64,000 nucleotides of DNA from Cognaticolwellia aestuarii. Its GTDB lineage: Bacteria > Pseudomonadota > Gammaproteobacteria > Enterobacterales > Alteromonadaceae. Location of the stretch: contig NZ_MUZV01000009.1 of NCBI RefSeq assembly GCF_002000025.1, positions 62,001 to 126,000 of the forward strand, written 5' to 3'. Below the pieces are notes generated by a model. That model worked only from the letters and a program-made list of their open reading frames with translations. It was not told where the DNA came from and searched no databases. The translations under genes were made by a program, and so were the position numbers. Shown here one piece after another: positions 1 through 9,499 of the stretch. The stretch's first letter is position 1, and each line of letters starts with the position of its first letter.

Positions 1-1626
1 CTCAACTTGTTGATGAACCTGATTGTCGAACATTAAAGAAATATTGCTAATAGCAGGATGACTGATTTTTGCCATTAGTGCTGACATTTGGCTTTGCACA
101 TCAGCGTTATTTTGAATAAATACATAACTGCCGCGACCAAATTGCGCTGCTTTTTTCATAAAGTAGCCATTCGGTGCTGCGCCGATACCGACGGTAAATA
201 GTCGAAAGTTTCGCTGCGCGCCATCAAGTAATTGCATCAATTCAAACTCATTTGCTACCGCGCCATCGGTAATAAATACTACTTGGCGAATTGCTTTTTC
301 TGTTTGTTGTTGTGCTTTATCCATTATCAGTGCTTGGCTCAATGGTCGATACATTTCTGTACCGCCATCTGCTTGTAAGCGACTAATAAATTGTTGTGCT
401 TGGCCAATATTACGTTGTGATGCCATATGCGTTATAGGAAACAACAAATCAACGGTGTTGTTAAAAGCAATAATGTTAAAACTGTCTTTTTCATTCAGTT
501 GTAAAATAGCTTGCTCAAGGCTCGTTTTTGCTTGTGTCATTGAGTTCCCTTGCATTGATCCTGAGGTATCAATTATGAAGATAATATCGCGCGCTAAAGT
601 TGCTGAGCTTTCAAGTTGAGGCGGGAAAAAAGTCAATAATGTGAAGTACTCACCGTTAACCTGCTCGGTAAAGCTGCTTATTTGCGGTTGTTGACTCGCT
701 TGCAATTGCCAGTGCAGAGTAAAATCTCTATCGGCTAACGCTTGCTCATGAGTGAGTGTGATCAAATATGACGATTGGTCTTGTGTTATTGCTGTGCTAT
801 TTATTTTGTGGCTATTACTATTAATCGTTGAAATACTTGCACCAGCGTTGAGGGCAATGTTGATTGACGCTTGGCTGTCTGCTAATGACTTCGCGATTGG
901 AGCGGTTAACTCGATTTCTTGTTGTGTTTTCGATTGCTGATCATCATTACTGTGATAACGCGTGGTTATTGCTAAAGGTAAGGTTAGGCTCAGTTTATTA
1001 TCAACAAAGGTTACCGGCATAATAAACTCTAAAGTCACCACAACGGTTGATTGCGCAGGAATATTAGCAATATTGTTAGTGAATAAGTTTGGACGTTGTT
1101 GTTGTACTAAACTGGCTTTTTTGCCTTGTTGTTTTGCGCTGTTATAAACCGCTTTCGCGGCTTGCTTTTCCATTATTTGACCAATAATCTCTTGCTCGCC
1201 AACTTGTACTTTTAAGTGCTTAATCGCTGCATCTTCAGGTAATGGAAATTGATACTTTGCCTCTAGTTCAAGGTTATAAGGGTTAATAAAAACTTGCTTT
1301 ATTTTGGCATAGGCAACGAGACCATTCACTTCAATATCAGCACTTATGTCTATGGGCAGGGCAATGTTTTGTAATTGCTCAGGATGATTAAATACCAATT
1401 GCGGACCGTGAATTAACCCGTTGCTTGCTGTTTCTGTTTGGTTTTCTTGCGCATTATTGACGGTATTTGCGCGCGCTAAAGGGGCAATAACAACGATTAA
1501 TAGGCTTAAAAGCAGCCCTAAGGCGATTAACTTATACCATTTTCTTCGTTGTTTTTTACGTTTTTGCAGGTAGTAATATGAGTCTTGATAGTCGACAAGT
1601 GCTAATTTCTTATTTGATTTAAACAT
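1..1626 (-). CDS. Marine proteobacterial sortase-target protein (VIT + vWA domains), N-terminal part
   Basis: Read directly on the minus strand from ATG at 1626; the frame is open for 542 codons to the left edge, so the C-terminus is missing. A basic N-terminus (KKRKKQRRKWYK-like) precedes one hydrophobic segment near residues 36-50 ending in an Ala-rich cleavage-like site. A VIT (inter-alpha-trypsin) domain covers roughly 80-220 and a von Willebrand A domain starts near 345, with the metal-site motif DTSGS at 353-357. This order fits the marine proteobacterial sortase-target family, whose C-terminus carries an LPxTG-like signal, a membrane segment and basic residues. That part, and the partner sortase gene, would lie beyond the left edge. 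Confidence 0.85.
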   Translation of the reverse strand, partial: MFKSNKKLALVDYQDSYYYLQKRKKQRRKWYKLIALGLLLSLLIVVIAPLARANTVNNAQENQTETASNGLIHGPQLVFNHPEQLQNIALPIDISADIEVNGLVAYAKIKQVFINPYNLELEAKYQFPLPEDAAIKHLKVQVGEQEIIGQIMEKQAAKAVYNSAKQQGKKASLVQQQRPNLFTNNIANIPAQSTVVVTLEFIMPVTFVDNKLSLTLPLAITTRYHSNDDQQSKTQQEIELTAPIAKSLADSQASINIALNAGASISTINSNSHKINSTAITQDQSSYLITLTHEQALADRDFTLHWQLQASQQPQISSFTEQVNGEYFTLLTFFPPQLESSATLARDIIFIIDTSGSMQGNSMTQAKTSLEQAILQLNEKDSFNIIAFNNTVDLLFPITHMASQRNIGQAQQFISRLQADGGTEMYRPLSQALIMDKAQQQTEKAIRQVVFITDGAVANEFELMQLLDGAQRNFRLFTVGIGAAPNGYFMKKAAQFGRGSYVFIQNNADVQSQMSALMAKISHPAISNISLMFDNQVHQQVE

Positions 1627-1785
1627 CTGATATCCAATATTTTGCTGATAGGCTTAGGGATATTTCAACAAAATAAAAGGCGTTTAGAGCGGTAAAAAAG
1701 AGGCAACTTTATGAGCAATAGTGGCGAGATTATGGCAATAGTGTATGACGTGATGATAAATCAGATAACCCTAAACTTTAGTCGC

Positions 1786-2601
1786 TTATTGAACAATGTC
1801 GGGGGGAAGCAGCTTTTGGCTAGTAGATATATCGTTTGCATAAATGTCAGCATATTTTTTTATGAGCTGAGAAACCCATTCGGAGTATGTAGGCTCTTGC
1901 ATTAAGGCTTCAATTTCAGGTAGTAGATGTAAGTATTTAGAGTGCTTAGACATAGAGATATAAAGTTTGCCTTGCACAACAGGTTTATCCAAAATAGTAA
2001 ATTGTTGGCGCATATTTAGTGATTGCAAAAATGCGATGCCAGCGTAACGACCATAAGGGGTAAAGTCCGCTCGTTCTAGCTCCAGTAGACCAAAAACTTG
2101 TTTATTATTATTAACGCGTTGTACCTGAATATTTTGCTCTAAAAAGTTATCGAAATCTTTCCCAATACTGACGCCACGCATCATAACACCAACTTTACCA
2201 TTTAAATCAGACCATTGAGTAAACTGAAATTCACGGCCTTTTTTTACAAAAATTGCGTTTTCATTGTACCCCATTGGTGTTGCTATATATTCACTATAGT
2301 TTTGGCGCTTAGGGGTCATAAAAGAGCAAATATTGATATCTATGAGGCTTGCTTCAATATTTTTTTGGCACCTTTTCCAAGGGCCAATGTAGGTTAAGTC
2401 AACCTTCACTCCGATATTTGCAAATAGCTTTTCGGTTACTTCTGCACAAACACCAACAATTTTTTTATTTTTTGACCAATTCCAAGGGGGATAGTCGTGA
2501 TGGCCACAGGCAGAAGCTACTTCTTGACTAAAAAGTGGTGCGTTAAATAAACTCATTAGTATTACTAGCAAGGTTGCTTGATATTTGCTTATCTTATCCA
2601 T
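1786..2601 (-). CDS. Periplasmic solute-binding protein, SBP_bac_3-like
   Basis: The 271-aa protein begins with a basic residue pair and a hydrophobic stretch (about residues 10-25) ending near FSQEVASA, a plausible Sec signal peptide. The mature part opens with a YPPWNW segment and has the overall pattern of family 3 extracellular binding proteins (GVCAEVTEKLFANIG; YIATPMGYNENAIFVKKG). Such proteins bind amino acids or small polar solutes in the periplasm. No ABC permease or ATPase is adjacent, so it may be an orphan binding protein of the kind common in Alteromonadales. The ligand cannot be told from sequence. Confidence 0.7.
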   Translation of the reverse strand: MDKISKYQATLLVILMSLFNAPLFSQEVASACGHHDYPPWNWSKNKKIVGVCAEVTEKLFANIGVKVDLTYIGPWKRCQKNIEASLIDINICSFMTPKRQNYSEYIATPMGYNENAIFVKKGREFQFTQWSDLNGKVGVMMRGVSIGKDFDNFLEQNIQVQRVNNNKQVFGLLELERADFTPYGRYAGIAFLQSLNMRQQFTILDKPVVQGKLYISMSKHSKYLHLLPEIEALMQEPTYSEWVSQLIKKYADIYANDISTSQKLLPPDIVQ

Positions 2602-2863
2602 GATAATGCCTCTACTCGTCGAACTATAAATAATAATTTAATAGTAAATCAAACTATAAAAATAAGTGATTTGACTTTCTTGTAGATTAGCATAACTTCT
2701 TAAGTTATAAAGTAAAGTTAGAAGGTAAAGTTGCCAGTATCATAATACCTGTGGTAATTAACACTGTGAATGTGATTATTAGTTGTCGTTGTTAATTACA
2801 TAGGACAACCTTCATTAGATTTACGCTAACTCTTCATGGAATTAGATTTTATTCATATGTGCT

Positions 2864-4213
2864 TTATTTTGGCGGTACTGTAAATTCTTTGATGTTTAAT
2901 TGATGCTTTTGCAGTTTTCGATACAGCGTTCTGACGCTGATCTCTAAATGATCTGCGATGATTTTTGGCTGGTTACCATATTGATTGAGCAATTCAGTAA
3001 TATGGTTTTTTTCGTTTATGGTTAAATTTATCGTGTCATTTTCTAGCGTTTTTAAGCCTTTGATTTGGTTGGGTAAGTGCTCAACACTGATTAGCTCGTC
3101 ATCGCTCAACAGCGCACTGCGTTGCACTATATTGTTTAGCTCTCTGACATTTCCAGGGTAATGATAATGACTCAAGAGCGCCAAGGCTTCACAGGTGAAT
3201 TTTTTCTCTGCAAACTCACTTTTTGATAATAAGTGCTCAGCTAATAAGGCGATATCAGGTTTTCTATCGCGCAGTGTTGGTAAGCTAATAGGGAAGGCGG
3301 CAATGCGATAATATAAATCTTGTCGAAATTCACCAGACTCTACCATCTGTTCTAAATTTTTATGGCTGGCGCAAATTAATCTAAAATCAGCGATTTGCTT
3401 GTCAACACTACCTACCCGGCGATATTGTCCTGTTTCAAGTAAGCGCAATAATTTTACTTGCAAATTAAGCGGCACATCGCCTATTTCATCTAAAAATAAG
3501 GTGCCGCCTTTCGCCATGCACACTAAACCTTTTTTACTGGTGCTTGCGCCAGTAAAAGCGCCTTTTTCGTGACCAAATAATTCTGACTCAAATAAAGATT
3601 CACTCAGCCCAGTACATTCAACTTCTATGAAGGGTTTAGTTGCTCGCTTACCGGCTTGGTGAATTGACTGTGCAGCCAACTCTTTACCTGTGCCAGTTTC
3701 GCCTTGTAGTAAAACACTGATGTTACTATTGGCACTGCGTGTGATCATTTTAAGCAGCGCTTGAAAAGGCTTACTTTTGCCAATTAATCTGCGATCGCTG
3801 CTCACGCTGCTGGCAAAATCCACTTTTTCTAATATCTCTAAAAAACCAATGGTTATGCCGTTATTATCTTTAACAGGTTTCATCAAAATATTGCAATAAA
3901 TCTCGCCAGCGCCTGTTTTATGAATATGAAGCGCAGAACTATTCTTACCGGTTTTTTTACATGACGATAGCGGGCAGCTTTCTCCTTGTTGATCACAAGG
4001 TTGATTAGCATTATGTGAAACTTCGTAACACTTACTTTTCCCTAATATCACTTCTTTTTTGTAAGTATCTCGATAGGCTTGGTTTACTGCTTCAATGGCG
4101 TAGTCTGGAGTAATAAAAATAGCCGGTTTTTCGACCGACTCGATAATAGATTGAATAGTTTGATGGACCACAGGCTCTGCACCCTTTGCTATTGAAATTG
4201 TCAATAATGGCAA
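2864..4213 (-). CDS. Sigma-54-dependent transcriptional activator with Cys-rich PAS domain, divergent from cydAB
   Basis: The 449-aa protein has a PAS-like sensor domain (about 20-130), an AAA+ sigma-54 interaction domain (140-370) and a Fis-type helix-turn-helix at the C-terminus (about 405-440). The AAA+ part has Walker A GETGTGKE at 171-178, the sigma-54 contact loop GAFTGA at 218-223 and Walker B ending FLDEIGD. The PAS region carries five cysteines (62, 73, 80, 85, 107), which could bind a metal, haem or Fe-S centre or sense redox state; that is inference. It faces cydA across 366 bp that hold a good -24/-12 promoter, so it most likely activates cytochrome bd. There is no response-regulator receiver domain. 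Confidence 0.88.
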   Translation of the reverse strand: MPLLTISIAKGAEPVVHQTIQSIIESVEKPAIFITPDYAIEAVNQAYRDTYKKEVILGKSKCYEVSHNANQPCDQQGESCPLSSCKKTGKNSSALHIHKTGAGEIYCNILMKPVKDNNGITIGFLEILEKVDFASSVSSDRRLIGKSKPFQALLKMITRSANSNISVLLQGETGTGKELAAQSIHQAGKRATKPFIEVECTGLSESLFESELFGHEKGAFTGASTSKKGLVCMAKGGTLFLDEIGDVPLNLQVKLLRLLETGQYRRVGSVDKQIADFRLICASHKNLEQMVESGEFRQDLYYRIAAFPISLPTLRDRKPDIALLAEHLLSKSEFAEKKFTCEALALLSHYHYPGNVRELNNIVQRSALLSDDELISVEHLPNQIKGLKTLENDTINLTINEKNHITELLNQYGNQPKIIADHLEISVRTLYRKLQKHQLNIKEFTVPPK

Positions 4214-4232
4214 AATGATACATAGTTTAGTG

Positions 4233-4256
4233 ACACTTATGGCGCAATTAAAGTGT
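4233..4256. promoter_or_regulatory. Inverted repeat, candidate upstream activator site
   Basis: ACACTT (4233-4238) and AAGTGT (4251-4256) form a perfect 6-bp inverted repeat with a 12-bp spacer. It lies about 95 bp upstream of the -24 element of cydA and 20 bp upstream of the regulator's own start, a position suited both to enhancer binding and to autoregulation. No binding motif is known to me for this regulator, so the call rests on symmetry and position. Confidence 0.35.
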
Positions 4257-4347
4257 ATTTAAATATTTTTTTTAATCGTAAAGCTATATTTATAATTATT
4301 TCAGTCACTTAGTTTTATCTTTAAAGTTAATAATCTACAGATTTTTT

Positions 4348-4363
4348 TGGCACTCTTATTGCT
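4348..4363 (+). promoter_or_regulatory. Sigma-54 (-24/-12) promoter for cydABX
   Basis: The sequence TGGCACTCTTATTGCT matches the sigma-54 consensus (TGGCAC, five bases, TTGCW) in all conserved positions, with the GG and GC dinucleotides exactly 12 bp apart. Transcription would start near 4374, giving a leader of about 205 nt to the cydA start. The gene for a sigma-54 activator lies immediately upstream in the opposite direction. Confidence 0.85.
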
Positions 4364-4579
4364 ATATCGATGTTAGCTATGCTTTTTCAGATTTTTTTAG
4401 CTTAGTAAATGGATACAAATGCACTGATTTCGACGGTAATCGCTTTTGTTTATAACTAAACTATCGTCGTGATAGTTCGTCAATATTAAGAGCAAATGCT
4501 ATGTGGGTTAGTTATTCAACAGCATACTTACATCAGCACCTTTTTTTGCATATAAAGAATAATAACGAGAGTAATCAAT

Positions 4580-6166
4580 ATGATTAATGAAACATTAGTC
4601 GAGTTATCGCGGTGGCAGTTTGCTGTTACTGCTTTATTTCATTTTTTGTTTGTCCCTTTAACATTAGGGTTGACTTGGATTTTATTTATCATGGAATCCG
4701 TTTATGTCATGACAGGTCGAGAGATCTATCGTGATATGACCAAGTTTTGGGGCAAATTATTTGGTATCAATTTCGCCATTGGTGTCGCTACAGGCTTAAC
4801 CATGGAGTTTGAGTTTGGTACTAACTGGTCATATTATTCGCATTATGTTGGCGATGTATTTGGCGCGCCTTTAGCCATCGAAGGTTTAATGGCCTTTTTT
4901 CTTGAGTCGACTTTTGTCGGCATGTTCTTTTTAGGTTGGGACAGGCTCAGTAAGCGTCAACATTTAATGGGGACGTTATTAATGGCACTGGGTACTAACT
5001 TTTCTGCTTTGTGGATATTAATTGCTAATGGTTGGATGCAAAACCCCATTGGCAGTGAGTTTAATTACCTGACTATGCGTATGGAGTTAGTGAGCTTCAG
5101 CGAGATTATTTTCAATCCTGTAGCACAAGTTAAGTTTATTCACACGGTGGCTGCTGGCTATGTTGCTGGCGCTATGTTCGTTTTAAGCATCAGTAGTTAT
5201 TATTTACTTAAAGGTCGAGATGTAGCCTTTGCTAAGCGCTCATTCTCTGTGGCAGCCGGCTTTGGTCTAGCCGCTATATTTTCGGTTATTTTACTCGGCG
5301 ATGAGTCAGGCTATGAAGTGGGGGAAGTACAACGGGTAAAACTTGCCGCAATTGAAGCGGAATATCATACCGAGCCAGCACCGGCGGCATTTACCTTAGT
5401 CGGTTTGCCTGATGACGAAGCAATGGAAACACATTATGCGGTAAAAATTCCTTACGCATTAGGTATTATCGCGACACGCTCTTTAGATGAAGAAGTGATA
5501 GGTTTACGTGATTTACAAAGCGAACATGAGCCGCGTATTCGAAATGGTATGATAGCTTATGAGTACTTAGTGAAGTTGCGCAATGGCGAAGAAACGCCAG
5601 AAAACCTCGCGAAATTTGACGAGACAAAACATGATCTTGGCTACGGATTATTGCTAAAACGTTATACCGATAATGTAGTTGATGCGACCGAAGCACAAAT
5701 ACAAATGGCAGTTAAAGACTCAACTCCTCCAGTTGCGCCTGTTTTCTGGGCATTTCGTCTGATGGTCGCGTCTGGTTTTATTATGTTATTGCTATTTTGT
5801 CTTGCTTTTTACTTTAATGCTCGACGCGTAATTGAAGAGAAACGTTGGTTATTAAAAGCGATATTTCTTGCACTACCATTGCCATGGATTGCGATAGAAA
5901 CAGGTTGGTTTGTGGCTGAATTTGGCCGTCAACCTTGGGCAATTAGTGAAGTGTTACCCACCTTTATGTCGACTTCGAACTTAGCTGTTAGTGATGTATT
6001 GTTTTCACTGGTCGCCTTTATTGTGGTTTACAGTATTTTATTTGTTATCGAAATGTATTTAATGATTAAGTTTGCTCGTTTAGGCCCAAGTGCTTTACAT
6101 ACTGGGCGTTATCACTTTGAACAAGCGCCAGCGTCAACGTCTGGTCTTCGTAGCCAGAATTCTTAA
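4580..6166 (+). CDS. cydA: Cytochrome bd ubiquinol oxidase subunit I
   Basis: CydA is the haem-bearing, quinol-oxidising subunit of the high-affinity terminal oxidase in the inner membrane. The 528-aa protein matches the family length with the long Q-loop (E. coli about 522). Visible marks are the N-terminal haem b595 ligand region ([22 protein letters not shown], His21), the MEFEFGTNW segment, [15 protein letters not shown] with another haem-ligand His, and the conserved [12 protein letters not shown] near the C-terminus. Multiple membrane helices are evident. A purine-rich stretch GAGAG precedes the ATG. It is the first gene of cydABX, 11 bp ahead of cydB. Confidence 0.97.
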   Translation: MINETLVELSRWQFAVTALFHFLFVPLTLGLTWILFIMESVYVMTGREIYRDMTKFWGKLFGINFAIGVATGLTMEFEFGTNWSYYSHYVGDVFGAPLAIEGLMAFFLESTFVGMFFLGWDRLSKRQHLMGTLLMALGTNFSALWILIANGWMQNPIGSEFNYLTMRMELVSFSEIIFNPVAQVKFIHTVAAGYVAGAMFVLSISSYYLLKGRDVAFAKRSFSVAAGFGLAAIFSVILLGDESGYEVGEVQRVKLAAIEAEYHTEPAPAAFTLVGLPDDEAMETHYAVKIPYALGIIATRSLDEEVIGLRDLQSEHEPRIRNGMIAYEYLVKLRNGEETPENLAKFDETKHDLGYGLLLKRYTDNVVDATEAQIQMAVKDSTPPVAPVFWAFRLMVASGFIMLLLFCLAFYFNARRVIEEKRWLLKAIFLALPLPWIAIETGWFVAEFGRQPWAISEVLPTFMSTSNLAVSDVLFSLVAFIVVYSILFVIEMYLMIKFARLGPSALHTGRYHFEQAPASTSGLRSQNS

Positions 6167-6177
6167 GGGGAAAATAG

Positions 6178-7332
6178 ATGTTTGATTACGAAACATTAAA
6201 ACTAATTTGGTGGTGTCTGATTGGCTTCCTTTTCATCGGCTTTGCGATCACCGATGGTATGGATATGGGCGTGGGTGGTTTGTTGCCTTTCGTGGCGAAA
6301 AAAGATGATGAAAGTCGTGTTGTTATTAATACTGTAGGTGCGCATTGGGATGGTAACCAAGTGTGGTTTATTACCGCCGGTGCTTCTTTGTTTGCTGCCT
6401 GGCCTCTGGTTTATGCTACGGCTTTTAGCGGCTTTTATTTTGCTATGATGTTAACACTGTTTAGCTTGTTTTTACGTCCACTCGCTTTTGATTATCGTAG
6501 TAAAATTGAATCATTAAAGTGGCGTACAAATTGGGATAAAGCTTTATTTGTTGGCTCTATGGTGCCGCCACTGGTGTTTGGTGTTGCTTTTGGTAATTTA
6601 TTACAAGGGGTGTCATTTGGTTTTGACGAATTAATGCGCGTTACCTATACCGGTTCATTTTTCGCTTTGTTTACTCCTTTTACTTTATTAGCGGGGGTGG
6701 TTAGTGTCGCGATGATGCTAATGCATGGTTCAACGTGGCTAGTAATGCGCACTGATGCTGATGTAGCAAAACGCTCAGCCAATATTGGCCGCGTGGTAGC
6801 GGTAATATTAGCGCTTTGTTTTGCTTTGGCCGGTGTGATGGTTTGGCAAAGTATTGATGGTTATTTAGTGGTGAGCACTATCGATACCATGGGACAAGCT
6901 CAACCTACCATGAAAGAAGTTACTACAGGTGCTGGCGCTTGGTTAACTAATTACAATGCGTCGCCGTTGTTATGGCTGGTACCTGCTATTGGTTTACTAG
7001 CTCCGTTGTTAGTGGCATTTTTATTGGGGCTAAAGAACAAAAGTACGTCGGTAAAAGTTACTGCCTTTGTTGGTAGTTCTGTCAGCATTATGAGTATTAT
7101 TCTAACGGCGGGTATTGCTATGTTTCCTTTTGTTATGCCGTCGAGTAGCCAACCAAACCACAGTTTATTAATGTGGGATACGGTATCGAGTGAAGGAACT
7201 TTAGGGTTAATGTTTATTGTTGTAGCTGTTTTTATTCCCGTTATTATTGGTTACACCCTTTGGTGTTACAAAAAAATGTGGCGTACGGTCACCATTGCTG
7301 AAATTGAGCAAAACAAACATAGCGCCTATTAA
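6178..7332 (+). CDS. cydB: Cytochrome bd ubiquinol oxidase subunit II
   Basis: CydB, 384 aa, is the second integral membrane subunit of cytochrome bd (E. coli 379 aa). It opens with the typical MFDYETLKLIWWCLIG segment, followed by the conserved GMDMGVG and GNQVWFIT motifs and several hydrophobic helices. It starts 11 bp after cydA behind an AAGGGGAAAA ribosome binding site, so the two are co-transcribed. The C-terminus (WCYKKMWRTVT) is also family-like. Confidence 0.97.
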   Translation: MFDYETLKLIWWCLIGFLFIGFAITDGMDMGVGGLLPFVAKKDDESRVVINTVGAHWDGNQVWFITAGASLFAAWPLVYATAFSGFYFAMMLTLFSLFLRPLAFDYRSKIESLKWRTNWDKALFVGSMVPPLVFGVAFGNLLQGVSFGFDELMRVTYTGSFFALFTPFTLLAGVVSVAMMLMHGSTWLVMRTDADVAKRSANIGRVVAVILALCFALAGVMVWQSIDGYLVVSTIDTMGQAQPTMKEVTTGAGAWLTNYNASPLLWLVPAIGLLAPLLVAFLLGLKNKSTSVKVTAFVGSSVSIMSIILTAGIAMFPFVMPSSSQPNHSLLMWDTVSSEGTLGLMFIVVAVFIPVIIGYTLWCYKKMWRTVTIAEIEQNKHSAY

Positions 7333-7457
7333 TTGGCTTGAACGTAATTTAAGCAAAAGTTGAATAACACTGGCTTAGGCGCTAATAAACTAGTGCCTAG
7401 CCACGTTAAAACGAGTTAAGCAAGTTAGCAAAAACTTAGTAAAAAAAGGATAAAATT

Positions 7458-7583
7458 ATGTGGTATTTCAGTTGGATTTTAGGTGTGTTGCTCGCGGTTT
7501 CTTTGGGCATAATTAATGTTATGTGGTACGAAATGGAGCAGCATGTGGACAATGTTTCTAAAGATCAACATAACGACGATTAA
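7458..7583 (+). CDS. cydX: Cytochrome bd small subunit CydX
   Basis: This 41-codon gene encodes a single-helix membrane peptide starting MWYFSWILGVLLAV, which is nearly identical to the start of E. coli CydX (MWYFAWILG). CydX stabilises the haem centres of the CydAB oxidase. A clear AAGGA ribosome binding site precedes the ATG. The helix spans about residues 4-23 and is followed by a polar, acidic tail. It lies 125 bp downstream of cydB on the same strand. Confidence 0.93.
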   Translation: MWYFSWILGVLLAVSLGIINVMWYEMEQHVDNVSKDQHNDD

Positions 7584-7702
7584 ACGCTTTAACTTGCTTT
7601 AACGCACTTAGGACTATTCTTAAAGCTATCCGTTATCAAGCGTGAATCAGCAGACGTACATCCTCAGTAAAGAACAATAGAAATGATCAGAATTAATGAT
7701 CA

Positions 7703-9499
7703 ATGAGTAACGAGCCAGTAATAATGACAGAGCAAACTCCGCAGCAAAAAAAACAAGTGAATAACTGGCTCAAATCTCAAAAAAAATACGCACACGGTAA
7801 GTTAAGCCGCGCTATTGCGTTGGGTGCGGTGAATGGCTTGCTGATGATATTGCAAACAGCCGTACTGGCTTATCTTATTAATTTAGTGATCTTTCCAAGT
7901 ATAGAAAGCATACCAAGCACAGAACTGAGCAGCACAGCCTTCACTGGCACAGCTTTCACTGACACAAGCATGATCATGCTAGCACTAGTGCTGATTATCT
8001 GTTGTCGTGCCGGCTTTGGGTATTTTAGCGAATGTTATAGCCGCCGCGGTGCTATGGATATCAAAGCTAATATTCGTTCACGACTACTCCATCGTTTATT
8101 CGAATTTGGTCCTGCGTACACACAAACTAAAGGCAGCGCAAAATTAGCGCAGTTATTACATCAAGGAATTGATTCATTGGAGGATTACTTTGCTGGTTAT
8201 TTACCTGTTGTAGCCTATTGCGCTGTTATTCCTAGCGCTATTCTCTTTGCTGTATTTCCGATCGATTGGCAGTCAGGTTTAATTTTATTGTTTACCGCAC
8301 CTATGGTGCCATTTTTTATGATCCTTATTGGTCATAAAGCGCAGCGTTTAAATGAAGAACATTGGACTAAGCTGCAACGAATGAGCAGTCATTTCCTCGA
8401 TATTATTCAAGGATTAACCCAGCTTAAAATATTTAACGCTTCACGCAGAGAAATTGCCGCGGTAAAAAAAATCAGTGATGACTATGGCGATGAAACCATG
8501 GGCATTCTAAAAATTGCCTTTCTTTCATCTTTTGTTTTAGAGTTTTTAGCTTCAATTTCTATCGCGTTGGTTGCTGTGGTTCTTGGTTTTCGTTTGTATT
8601 ATGGCGATGTTGATTATGTTTTTGCCTTGTGGGTGTTGTTACTCGCGCCTGAATTTTACTTACCCTTTCGACAACTTGGCACCCAATACCATGCCAAAAT
8701 GGCCGGTGTTACCGCCGCTGAAGATCTTGTGCAAGTACTGAATCAGCCCCGAGAACAATCCAGTTCAAAAACCCTTTTTACCGCTCCTTTTACCATCAAA
8801 CTAGCAAAAGCTGATTTCGCCTATCCTGAGCGAAAAAACGCGTTAAGCCAGGTAAATTTAACCTTTTCACAGCAAGGTTTATATGCCGTAATTGGTGAAA
8901 GTGGTTCGGGAAAATCAACGTTAATCGATATGGTTTTAGGCTTTGTTCAACCAAGTGCAGGGCAAGTGACGGTTAACAGCAATGTATTAACGGGTAGTAA
9001 TCGTGATCAGTGGTTACGCCATTGCGGTTGGATCTCTCAGCAGGCACAAGTGTTCTACGGCTCTTTAGCGTTTAATATTGCCTTATCAGACGACTATCAG
9101 CATGAAGATATTATGCAAGCACTTGAAAAATCTGGCTTAGCCAGCTTTGTGGCAAGTCTTGAGCAGGGGATTGAAAGCAAAGTGGGTGAAGAGGGAGCGG
9201 GGCTTTCTGGCGGTCAAGCGCAGCGCTTAGCGCTAGCGCGGATGTTTTATCATCAACCTGAAGTGTTAATTCTTGATGAGCCGACCAGCCACCTTGATCA
9301 AGAAACAGAGCAAATTATTACTTCTGTGATCAATGCCTATGCTGAGCATCACTTAGTGATCGTTATTGCTCATCGCTTGCAGACCGTGATGGCAGCGAAG
9401 GAAATTATCGTACTTGAGCAAGGTAAAGTGATTGAGTTGGGTACCCATCAGTCGCTTTTAGCCCATGGCGGCTATTATGCCAAGCAGGTGAACTTATGA
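7703..9499 (+). CDS. cydD: Heterodimeric thiol ABC exporter subunit CydD
   Basis: CydD pairs with CydC to export glutathione/cysteine to the periplasm, which is needed for assembly of cytochrome bd and c-type cytochromes. The 598-aa protein has an N-terminal six-helix transmembrane domain (about 35-330) and a C-terminal ATPase domain with Walker A GESGSGKST, signature LSGGQAQR and Walker B VLILDEPTSHLD. A Thr/Ser-rich duplication (TAFTGTAFTDT) lies in the first periplasmic loop. No strong ribosome binding site precedes ATG 7703, and a second Met (7724) is possible. It follows cydX after 119 bp. Confidence 0.95.
   Translation: MSNEPVIMTEQTPQQKKQVNNWLKSQKKYAHGKLSRAIALGAVNGLLMILQTAVLAYLINLVIFPSIESIPSTELSSTAFTGTAFTDTSMIMLALVLIICCRAGFGYFSECYSRRGAMDIKANIRSRLLHRLFEFGPAYTQTKGSAKLAQLLHQGIDSLEDYFAGYLPVVAYCAVIPSAILFAVFPIDWQSGLILLFTAPMVPFFMILIGHKAQRLNEEHWTKLQRMSSHFLDIIQGLTQLKIFNASRREIAAVKKISDDYGDETMGILKIAFLSSFVLEFLASISIALVAVVLGFRLYYGDVDYVFALWVLLLAPEFYLPFRQLGTQYHAKMAGVTAAEDLVQVLNQPREQSSSKTLFTAPFTIKLAKADFAYPERKNALSQVNLTFSQQGLYAVIGESGSGKSTLIDMVLGFVQPSAGQVTVNSNVLTGSNRDQWLRHCGWISQQAQVFYGSLAFNIALSDDYQHEDIMQALEKSGLASFVASLEQGIESKVGEEGAGLSGGQAQRLALARMFYHQPEVLILDEPTSHLDQETEQIITSVINAYAEHHLVIVIAHRLQTVMAAKEIIVLEQGKVIELGTHQSLLAHGGYYAKQVNL

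Noticed and set aside
752-1147. Two plus-strand ORFs of about 60 aa
   Set aside because: Both lie inside the minus-strand vWA protein, whose domains are clear.
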